Shown here: positions 1 through 5,229 of the stretch, in pieces
How the letters are laid out: every line of letters starts with the position of its first letter
Numbering within the stretch: the first letter of the stretch is position 1
Origin: an uncultured Eubacteriales bacterium
Lineage (GTDB): Bacteria; Bacillota; Clostridia; Christensenellales; UBA1242
Reading direction: 5' to 3'
DNA length: 9,925 bases
NCBI GenBank assembly: GCA_900556185.1
Contig: USNN01000028.1
Location: 1-9,925, forward strand
Translations under genes and position numbers: made by a program
Notes under the pieces: generated by a model
What the model was told of the DNA's origin: nothing
The model's database searches: none
The model's input: only the letters and a program-made list of their open reading frames with translations

Positions 1-255
1 TATTTCAAAATTGTCTTCACCATTAGCACCTTTAGTTACTTTAAATACCAAGGCCTCATCTTCTTTCATACCATCTAATAGTTCTACTGGTTGCAATACA
101 GCATAAAAGTTTCCACGGTATGCAATACCTGCAATTTCAACGAATTGAATTTCTTCCCCTTCTTCATTAATTAAGGTTACAATATCATCTTCGTCTTCAA
201 TCATGTGAGATACAGATGCAGCCACCTTATCCTTATCTTTTAATTCGTCTGCCAT
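1..255 (-). CDS. DUF1292 family protein (YrzB-like), 3' end outside window
   Basis: The first 85 codons of a small acidic protein, starting MADELKDKDK and running off the left edge. The core (about residues 21-75) has the DUF1292 pattern: an acidic stretch followed by I-V-T-L, then E-E-G-E-E-I-Q-F, an aromatic/Ala-rich beta segment (Y-R-G-N-F-Y-A-V-L-Q-P) and a D-E-A-L-V-F-K-V strand. DUF1292 proteins are about 90-110 residues in Bacillota, so perhaps 10-25 residues are missing. The molecular function of the family is unknown. In Bacillus a DUF1292 gene (yrzB) sits directly after the ruvX homologue yrrK, as here, which supports the call. The start is fixed by a near-perfect Shine-Dalgarno 7 nt upstream (263-270), and the gap to ruvX is 12 nt. 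Family assignment is confident; no function can be given. Confidence 0.85.
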   Translation of the reverse strand, partial: MADELKDKDKVAASVSHMIEDEDDIVTLINEEGEEIQFVEIAGIAYRGNFYAVLQPVELLDGMKEDEALVFKVTKGANGEDNFEI

Positions 256-262
256 AAATTAT

Positions 263-270
263 CCTCCTTA
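263..270 (-). promoter_or_regulatory. Shine-Dalgarno of the DUF1292 gene overlapping the ruvX stop
   Basis: On the minus strand the bases read TAAGGAGG, 7 nt before the ATG at 255. The TAA (270-268) is the ruvX stop codon. A ribosome finishing ruvX therefore sits on the initiation site of the next gene, a typical arrangement for translational coupling. Confidence 0.8.
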
Positions 271-696
271 AATTTTATTTTTATTGCTTAGTTTGTCTAA
301 ATAATTTTGCAATATTATGTTGGCCGCCAGTTTATCTACCACACCTTTTCGTTTATCTCGCCTAACATTGCCTTCTAGTAGTATTCTTTGGGCACTTACG
401 GTGCTTAGCCTTTCGTCTTGAAACTCTATTGGCACAGTAGTAAACTTAGATAATTTTTCTGCAAATTCTCGTGCCATAAGCGTGCTAGCCGATTCTGTTC
501 CATCTAGTTTTAGTGGAAGCCCCACCACGACTAAACCAACTTCATGTGTTTTAATTAGGTTTGCTACATATTTAGCATCATTATTAATTGAGTTTGTTCG
601 CTTTAAAACTTCTAATGGGCTTGCAATAATTTGCATTGGGTCAGACATTGCAATACCAACTCTAACACTGCCTACATCTAAGCACATAATTCGCAT
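268..696 (-). CDS. ruvX: RuvX/YqgF family nuclease (putative Holliday junction resolvase)
   Basis: 142 residues, a normal length for RuvX/YqgF, which has an RNase H-like fold. The family is credited with pre-16S rRNA 5' processing and Holliday-junction resolution. Acidic active-site positions are visible: D7 in the N-terminal C-L-D-V-G strand, the D94-E95-R96-L-S-T motif, and D121 in V-V-D-K-L-A-A-N-I-I-L-Q. The V-G-L-P-L-K-L-D-G loop (58-66) is also typical. The start at 696 has an AGGAGA Shine-Dalgarno about 8 nt upstream; an internal ATG at codon 4 is less well placed. The gene follows a transcription terminator (728-768), so it needs readthrough or its own promoter. The usual upstream neighbour in Bacillota (an IreB/DUF965 gene) is absent, and an unrelated Fe-S-type operon takes its place. 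Confidence 0.93.
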   Translation of the reverse strand: MRIMCLDVGSVRVGIAMSDPMQIIASPLEVLKRTNSINNDAKYVANLIKTHEVGLVVVGLPLKLDGTESASTLMAREFAEKLSKFTTVPIEFQDERLSTVSAQRILLEGNVRRDKRKGVVDKLAANIILQNYLDKLSNKNKI

Positions 697-717
697 AACA
701 TTATTCTCCTATTTATT

Positions 718-747
718 AATATAACACAAAAAAAGAAAATAGTCCAA
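718..747 (-). promoter_or_regulatory. Candidate ruvX promoter overlapping the terminator (weak)
   Basis: The minus strand reads TTGGAC (747-742), an 18-nt spacer, then TATATT (723-718). The -10 matches the sigma-A consensus at 5 of 6 positions and the -35 only moderately. The -35 lies inside the stem and loop of the terminator at 728-768. Some promoter is expected here because ruvX follows a terminator, but AT-rich sequence gives many chance -10 matches. Confidence 0.35.
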
Positions 748-768
748 CTTATTTTGAACTATTTTCTT
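728..768 (-). terminator. Intrinsic terminator of the nifS operon
   Basis: An 11-bp perfect stem pairs 733-743 with 758-768. After one C/A mismatch, three more pairs (745-747 with 754-756) extend it around a 6-nt loop. In the minus-strand transcript the hairpin runs directly into seven U (734-728). It lies 24 nt past the stop of the YtxH-like gene. The plus strand has no comparable T-run after the hairpin, so it acts on minus-strand transcription. Confidence 0.88.
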
Positions 769-792
769 ATGTCTAACGATTTTTTAGATTAA

Positions 793-990
793 TTAGTTAG
801 ATTTTGAAGTTAAACCGCTTTGGTCTAATTTCTCCTCTATAGTCTCTTTTGCTTTTTTTGCGGCTTCCGTTGCCTCGTTTGACGCATTGTTTACAAAGTT
901 TCTTATCTTAGAATTTTTAGATACTATCACTCCGCCAACGACCATACCCAATCCTAGGCAGAAAGCACAACACAAAATAGAGTCCTTCAT
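793..990 (-). CDS. Small YtxH-like membrane-anchored protein
   Basis: 65 residues. After M-K-D-S there is one hydrophobic segment (about residues 5-23) with closely spaced glycines (G13, G15, G19, G20), the GxxxG-type pattern of YtxH-domain proteins. It is followed by a short basic stretch (K25, K28, R30) and an Ala/Glu/Lys-rich amphipathic helix (about 36-56). This predicts a single-pass anchor with the charged helix in the cytoplasm. Unusually, three cysteines (C7, C8, C11) sit at the outer end of the membrane segment; there is no proper lipobox. A strong Shine-Dalgarno (AAGGAGG, about 6 nt before ATG) supports translation. It is the last gene before the terminator at 728-768 and lies 63 nt after the IscU-like gene, so it is probably co-transcribed with nifS. 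YtxH proteins have been linked to stress and envelope functions in Bacillota; the role here is unknown. Confidence 0.75.
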   Translation of the reverse strand: MKDSILCCAFCLGLGMVVGGVIVSKNSKIRNFVNNASNEATEAAKKAKETIEEKLDQSGLTSKSN

Positions 991-1053
991 ATTTAACCTC
1001 CTTTTCGTTATTGCACTTAGTATTCGTCAAAATTCTACAAAATATACATTAAA

Positions 1054-2016
1054 TTAGTCTTCATTTTTATCGTCTATATCAAACTTAAAATTTAGTTTGG
1101 TTATTGCATCAGTTAGCTTTGCAGTAATTGAGTCTATTTCATCTATAACATCATCATTTTTTGTTTCGTCTGCATCAACATCTGCTGGTGTAACAGTGCT
1201 TTGCTTAGTTTTTACAGTATGAGTTATAGTATGCGTAGTTTTAATAACATTTCCATAAACTGGTGCTTCTGGTGTAACAACTATTGGCTTTTCTTCTGCT
1301 TTTTCTTCAATAGGCTCGTCTTTTGCGTTGTCTGAATTATCGTCTAAAATACGAACTTCTATTTTTGTAGGCATAGACTCAATTTTTGTGTGTCTTTCAT
1401 TTTCGTCTGCTTCGGTTACAACTTCATAGTCGTGAGCGTCTAACATCACTGGAGATTCCACATCTTCGCTTATTTCTGGTTTTTGTTCTTCTGTTGCTTC
1501 TATTTCTTCTACAACTGGGGTTTCTTCTTGTGGGATAATTTCTTCTAACTCGCTAACTGCTTCTTCGCCTTTATATGAATTAAGGTTGGTTATAGCGGTT
1601 AAAGATTTAACCTTAACGGCACCTGTTTTGTTTACAACAGTTCCCTTTTCTAATTTTTTAAGGTAATTAGAAACAGTAATTATGGTTGCTCGCACTGCAA
1701 ATGCCACCATATTATAGTCGCATCTATTAACTTGCTTAATTTCTTTAATTACTTGCTTATCGGTAAGTTCTAGGGCTTCGGTTAAAGTTTTACCTATTAT
1801 AATATCTGCAATTGCAGACATACTAGCAAATAATACAACCGAACCATACGCTTGAAACTTTACATTTTCAATTGTGTCGCCATTTAATACAATATATAAC
1901 TTAACTGTGTCACCAGTTTCTTTGTTTACAACTCGGTTTACAATGTTTGCACCGCTAATTGTGCCAGTGTGTGCTGATGCATAAAATGAATTAACTAAAC
2001 TTTGGGTGTATTTCAT
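1054..2016 (-). CDS. IscU/NifU_N-like protein lacking cluster cysteines, with acidic C-terminal tail
   Basis: 320 residues. Residues 1-120 align with the U-type Fe-S scaffold domain: Y-T-Q-S-L-V-N-S-F start, the N31-x-x-x-G35-D36 loop, V-K-L-Y-I-V, a G-D-T-I-E-N-V-K-F strand, Y57-G58-x-V, I-G-K-T-L-T-E-A-L, and the last helix ending near Y118. The three ligand positions are changed. NPxCGD has T34 for Cys, FGCG has S59, and at KxHCS the residues are C99-D100, so Cys falls on the usual His position or is shifted by one. The aspartate of the CGD motif is kept (D36). C99 is the only cysteine. Residues about 150-320 are low-complexity and strongly acidic (about 50 Asp/Glu against 16 Lys/Arg), with a Thr/His-rich patch (about 259-276) and a final amphipathic helix (about 288-312). 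The start lies 1 nt after the nifS stop, with an AAGGGGG Shine-Dalgarno. The context suggests partnership with the desulfurase; standard scaffold activity is doubtful. Confidence 0.85.
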   Translation of the reverse strand: MKYTQSLVNSFYASAHTGTISGANIVNRVVNKETGDTVKLYIVLNGDTIENVKFQAYGSVVLFASMSAIADIIIGKTLTEALELTDKQVIKEIKQVNRCDYNMVAFAVRATIITVSNYLKKLEKGTVVNKTGAVKVKSLTAITNLNSYKGEEAVSELEEIIPQEETPVVEEIEATEEQKPEISEDVESPVMLDAHDYEVVTEADENERHTKIESMPTKIEVRILDDNSDNAKDEPIEEKAEEKPIVVTPEAPVYGNVIKTTHTITHTVKTKQSTVTPADVDADETKNDDVIDEIDSITAKLTDAITKLNFKFDIDDKNED

Positions 2017-2017
2017 A

Positions 2018-3187
2018 TTAATTAACCCCCTTAGTTTGTTTTACTGGAGATAACTTTCTTAAGTTTTGTAAACCCTTTTTAAGTTCTTCAATTGTGTAGT
2101 CTATTTCATCTAGCGTTGTTAAATAACTAAATGAGAAACGAACTGCGCCCTTAGCACCTTCTGGGTTAACTGCCATAATAACGTGTGAACTTTGAACTGA
2201 GCCAGATGCACACGCAGCACCATTACTAACTGCAACGCCAGCAAAGTCTAGTAGCATTAATACCGCTTCACCGTCTACCCCGCTAAATGACACATTTAGG
2301 ATATTTCCAACAGATTTATCTACAGCACCATTAATTGTGTAACCAGTAATTTCTTCAGAAAGTTTTTTAATAAAATACTTTTTAACTTTCATAACAGATT
2401 TTGCTCTGTCGTTAAAGTTCTTAACCAAAATTTCGGTAGCCTTTGCAAAGCCAACTGCACTAGGAACATCACTTGTGCCCGCTCTTAAATTTCTTTCTTG
2501 TTCGCCACCATACATCATTTTTTCAATTCTTATGCCGTCTTTAACATACAACGCACCAATACCCTTTGGCCCGTATATTTTATGAGCAGATACACTTAGT
2601 GCGTCAATTTCCATATCTACAACATCTAACTTAATTGAGCCAAGTGCTTGAACGCAGTCTGTATGGAAAATTATGCCATAACTATGAGCAAGTTTTGCGA
2701 TTGCCTTTATTGGTTGAATTGTGCCAATTTCGTTATTAACTGCCATAACAGAAATTAAAATTGTTTCTGGAGTAATTGCTTTAACTAGTTCTTTGTAGTC
2801 TATAATGCCATTTGGCTTAATTGGAACATAGGTTACATTAAAACCTTCGGTTTCTAGTTTTTCAGCCGCTTCCATAATTGAATGGTGTTCAAACGCAGAA
2901 ACAATAATGTGATTACCTTTGTCTTTATTTGCGTGTGCAAGACCAAAGATTGCCCAGTTATTAGATTCTGTTCCGCCTGAAGTGAAATAAATTTCACTGC
3001 TTTTTGCATTAATTGCTTTTGCTATAATAGCTCTTGATTCATCTAATTTTTCTGATGCCTCTCTACCAAAAGAGTGAATACTAGAAGCATTGCCATAAAA
3101 ATTAGTAAAACAATCTAGCATACTTCTATAAACATCGCTAGATAGTGGAGTGGTTGCAGAATAGTCCAAATAAATTCTATTTTCCAT
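2018..3187 (-). CDS. nifS: Cysteine desulfurase, NifS/IscS type
   Basis: 389 residues from the M-E-N-R-I-Y-L-D-Y-S-A-T-T-P-L start, a normal family length. The PLP-dependent enzyme takes sulfur from L-cysteine as an enzyme persulfide, releasing alanine, for Fe-S clusters or tRNA thiolation. Visible landmarks are the T-S-G-G-T-E-S-N-N PLP-phosphate loop (69-77), H101 for ring stacking, D177 and Q180 in H-T-D-C-V-Q, the PLP lysine K203 in S-A-H-K-I-Y-G-P-K-G, the G-E-Q-E-R-N-L-R-A-G-T segment (228-238), and catalytic C326 in S-N-G-A-A-C-A-S-G-S on the mobile loop. An in-frame ATG 39 nt upstream (3226) is rejected: it abuts the -10 box, lies upstream of the expected transcription start and has no Shine-Dalgarno. 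First gene of its operon, 1 nt before the IscU-like gene. Whether it is functionally NifS or IscS cannot be told. Confidence 0.96.
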   Translation of the reverse strand: MENRIYLDYSATTPLSSDVYRSMLDCFTNFYGNASSIHSFGREASEKLDESRAIIAKAINAKSSEIYFTSGGTESNNWAIFGLAHANKDKGNHIIVSAFEHHSIMEAAEKLETEGFNVTYVPIKPNGIIDYKELVKAITPETILISVMAVNNEIGTIQPIKAIAKLAHSYGIIFHTDCVQALGSIKLDVVDMEIDALSVSAHKIYGPKGIGALYVKDGIRIEKMMYGGEQERNLRAGTSDVPSAVGFAKATEILVKNFNDRAKSVMKVKKYFIKKLSEEITGYTINGAVDKSVGNILNVSFSGVDGEAVLMLLDFAGVAVSNGAACASGSVQSSHVIMAVNPEGAKGAVRFSFSYLTTLDEIDYTIEELKKGLQNLRKLSPVKQTKGVN

Positions 3188-3194
3188 ATATTTG

Positions 3195-3200
3195 TCCCCC
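3195..3200 (-). promoter_or_regulatory. Shine-Dalgarno that sets the nifS start
   Basis: The minus strand reads GGGGGA about 7 nt before the ATG at 3187, whereas the ATG at 3226 is preceded only by T-rich sequence. Together with the promoter position this fixes the 389-residue start. The next gene also has a G-run version (AAGGGGG), unlike the AGGAGG-type sites elsewhere in the window. Confidence 0.7.
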
Positions 3201-3212
3201 AAAATATTTCGG
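3199..3212. promoter_or_regulatory. Palindrome at the nifS transcription start, candidate operator
   Basis: The 14-bp sequence CCAAAATATTTCGG is an inverted repeat matching at 12 of 14 positions (one mismatched pair). It begins 4 nt after the -10 box, covers the expected start site and touches the Shine-Dalgarno G-run. That is where a repressor could act. Alternatively the transcript could form a small hairpin masking part of the Shine-Dalgarno. AT-rich cores make chance palindromes likely, and I do not recognise it as a defined regulator site. Confidence 0.3.
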
Positions 3213-3216
3213 AAAA

Positions 3217-3245
3217 ATAATACCATAAAAAATCAAAATAGTCAA
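3217..3245 (-). promoter_or_regulatory. Strong sigma-A-type promoter of the nifS operon
   Basis: The minus strand reads TTGACT (3245-3240, 5 of 6 to the -35 consensus), a 17-nt spacer, then TATTAT (3222-3217, 5 of 6 to TATAAT) preceded by TGG, giving an extended -10. Transcription should start near 3210-3211, leaving a leader of about 23 nt before the nifS ATG at 3187. It lies between the unit A terminator and nifS, exactly where a promoter is required. Confidence 0.8.
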
Positions 3246-3327
3246 TACCCTAGCGTTTTAAATAATTAAATAAAAAATGAGAAATTATACACTGCTTACA
3301 CTTCAAATTTTTGAATATAATTAGCAT

Positions 3328-3362
3328 AAAAAAATCAGCGAAATATTCTCTCGCTGATTTTT
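3328..3362 (-). terminator. Intrinsic terminator of the comM-dprA-topA-trmFO-hslVU operon
   Basis: A perfect 12-bp stem pairs 3330-3341 with 3351-3362 around a 9-nt loop, with a GC-containing core (TCAGCGA/TCGCTGA). On the minus strand it ends in seven T (3334-3328). It begins 13 nt past the hslU stop codon. The other arm ends in five T on the plus strand, so it could also stop transcription in that direction. Confidence 0.92.
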
Positions 3363-3375
3363 ATCTTCCTATTGC

Positions 3376-4692
3376 TTATAATATATGTCTTCTAAGGTCT
3401 AATGAGTAGTCATTATCTTTTAGGTTTTTGTTTACATATTCTTCGTCTATATCCACCTTAATAACTGGGTGGTCGCCAGATGCGTTAAACGAGATATCTT
3501 CTAGTAGTTTTTCTAAAATATTGTGTAGTCTTCTTGCCCCAATATTTTCATTGGTTTGATTTTCTATTTCTGCAAGGCTAGATATCTTTTTAATTGCACC
3601 ATCTGAAAAATTAAGGTCTATATTATCTACCGCTAGAAGTTCTTTATATTGCTTAATTAAAGAGTTTTCGGTGTTTGTTAAAATCTTTTCAAAGTCGGAT
3701 GCTTTTAAACTATCTAGTTCAACCAAAACTGGAAATCTGCCTTGTAATTCTGGAATTAAATCTTCTACACTCGCAACATGGAAAGCACCCGCTGCAATAA
3801 ACAAAATATAGTCGGTTTTGATTGGACCATATTTTGTAGAAACTGTGCAACCTTCCACAATTGGCAAAATATCTCTTTGAACGCCTTCTCTTGATACATC
3901 TGGGCCGTTTGAGTTATGTCCGCCTTTGCCAGTAATTTTATCTATTTCGTCAATAAATATAATACCATTTTGTTCGGCTCTGCTAAGTGCCTCTGAATAT
4001 ACATCATCCATATCTAAAAGTTTATCGCTTTCTTCTTGAATTAATATTTCTCGGGCTTCTTTAACCATAACTTTTTTCTTCTTTTTCTTGCCTGGTGGGG
4101 TCATTATACTACCCATAATGTCGCCAATATTAATATCCATTCCGCCAGCACCACCAAAGAAATTAATTTGTTTTGGTTGGTCGGTACATTCTATTTCTAC
4201 ATTTGTATTTTCGTATTTACCTGCTAAAAAGTCTGCTTCTACATCGGCTTTATTAATAACCTGACCTTCGGCTGGTTTTATACCATTATACACAAGTTCT
4301 ATTAACTTTTGATTTACTTTTACTTCGCTTTGTTCTTTAATGGCTTCGCATTTTTCTTTTTTAACTAGATGTATACTTGCTTCTACTAAATCTCTTATCA
4401 TACTTTCTACATCTCTACCAACATACCCTACTTCGGTAAATTTGGTTGCTTCAACTTTAACAAATGGAGCGTTTACAATTTTAGAAAGCCTTCTTGCTAT
4501 TTCGGTTTTACCAACGCCAGTTGGACCTTTCATTATAATGTTTTTAGGTGTAATTTCATCTCGCAATTCTTTTGGTAGCATACTTCTTCTGTATCTATTT
4601 CTAAGAGCAATTGCAACCATCTTTTTTGCTTCATCTTGACCAATTATATATTTATCTAGTTCTGCAACAATTTGCTTAGGACTCATTTCCAT
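3376..4692 (-). CDS. hslU: ATP-dependent protease ATPase subunit HslU (ClpY)
   Basis: 438 residues, close to the family norm (about 440-465). This AAA+ unfoldase hexamer feeds substrates to the HslV peptidase in the cytoplasm. Motifs in order: I-I-G-Q-D-E-A-K-K near the N-terminus, Walker A G56-P-T-G-V-G-K-T63, the pore loop G89-Y-V-G92, an inserted I-domain (about 110-230) with a lysine run (202-207), Walker B I-I-F-I-D248-E249-I-D, arginine finger R319 in E-L-Q-G-R-F-P, and sensor 2 G-A-R-R (386-389). The C-terminus ends R-R-H-I-L, equivalent to the tail that inserts into HslV to activate it. The first ATG is chosen because AGGAGG lies 8 nt upstream; the ATG two codons later is too far. It starts 3 nt after the hslV stop and is followed by a terminator. 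In Bacillus codY would follow; it does not here. Confidence 0.97.
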   Translation of the reverse strand: MEMSPKQIVAELDKYIIGQDEAKKMVAIALRNRYRRSMLPKELRDEITPKNIIMKGPTGVGKTEIARRLSKIVNAPFVKVEATKFTEVGYVGRDVESMIRDLVEASIHLVKKEKCEAIKEQSEVKVNQKLIELVYNGIKPAEGQVINKADVEADFLAGKYENTNVEIECTDQPKQINFFGGAGGMDINIGDIMGSIMTPPGKKKKKKVMVKEAREILIQEESDKLLDMDDVYSEALSRAEQNGIIFIDEIDKITGKGGHNSNGPDVSREGVQRDILPIVEGCTVSTKYGPIKTDYILFIAAGAFHVASVEDLIPELQGRFPVLVELDSLKASDFEKILTNTENSLIKQYKELLAVDNIDLNFSDGAIKKISSLAEIENQTNENIGARRLHNILEKLLEDISFNASGDHPVIKVDIDEEYVNKNLKDNDYSLDLRRHIL

Positions 4693-4695
4693 ATA

Positions 4696-5229
4696 CTAAA
4701 CCTCCTCTACAGTGATGTGGTCGTTTGTAAACACACAAATACTGCTAGCAATTTCTATTGCTTTTCTAGCAATTTCTTTTGCACTTAGGTTGGTATTTTG
4801 CAAAAGTGCAAGACCTGCAGATTTTGCGTATTCACCACCTGAGCCAATTTCTAAAATGTCGCCATCTGGTTCTATTACATCACCCACGCCGGTAATTAAA
4901 TACATTTCATTTCCGCTAGCCACAATCATCATTGCTTCTAGGTTTTTAAGTATTTTATCGTTACGCCATAGTCCTGCTAGTTCCACGCTGGCTCTTGTTA
5001 AATTGCCAGAATATTTTTTAAGCATTTTTTCAAATTTTTCGCTTAGTGTAAATGCATCTGCTGTGCTTCCAGCAAAACCAATTACAACGCTTCCATCGTA
5101 TATTCTACGAACCTTAACTGCGTTAGATTTAGATATACATCTTTCCCCGATTGTAACCTGTCCATCGCCTGCTAGAACTATTTTATTATCTCGTCTTACG
5201 GCGATTATTGTTGTGCCTTTTATTTGCAT
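4696..5229 (-). CDS. hslV: ATP-dependent protease proteolytic subunit HslV (ClpQ)
   Basis: 177 residues. This threonine peptidase related to the proteasome beta subunit forms a double hexamer capped by HslU. The start M-Q-I-K-G-T-T-I-I-A-V-R-R implies removal of a five-residue propeptide to expose T6 as the N-terminal nucleophile, as in bacteria that read G-T-T-I rather than M-T-T-I. Other landmarks are A-G-D-G-Q-V-T-I-G (20-28), the catalytic-region lysine K39 in K-V-R-R, G-F-A-G-S-T-A-D-A-F (51-60) and I-G-S-G-G-E-Y-A (128-135). The C-terminus T-N-D-H-I-T-V-E-E-V is the family ending. The ATG lies inside the last codons of trmFO (10-nt overlap) with AAGGAGA about 7 nt upstream, implying translational coupling. 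The stop is TAG, the only non-TAA stop seen in the window. Confidence 0.97.
   Translation of the reverse strand: MQIKGTTIIAVRRDNKIVLAGDGQVTIGERCISKSNAVKVRRIYDGSVVIGFAGSTADAFTLSEKFEKMLKKYSGNLTRASVELAGLWRNDKILKNLEAMMIVASGNEMYLITGVGDVIEPDGDILEIGSGGEYAKSAGLALLQNTNLSAKEIARKAIEIASSICVFTNDHITVEEV

Noticed and set aside
991..1053. Internal promoter for the YtxH-like gene
   Set aside because: A TTGACG and a TAGAAT are present, but no -35/-10 pair has workable spacing.
3188..3226. Longer nifS start giving 13 extra N-terminal residues
   Set aside because: The ATG is adjacent to the -10 element, upstream of the expected transcript start, and lacks a Shine-Dalgarno. The family start matches the ATG at 3187.
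3246..3327. Riboswitch or small RNA in the hslU-nifS intergenic region
   Set aside because: The segment is short, very AT-rich, lies upstream of the nifS promoter, and shows no GC-containing helices beyond the terminator. A lone TATAAT at 3289-3284 has no acceptable -35.
4070..4092. Possible programmed frameshift site in the lysine run of hslU
   Set aside because: The A-rich codons (AAG AAA AAA G) are not in the frame of a classical -1 slippery heptamer, the frame continues intact, and basic runs in this I-domain region are normal for HslU.
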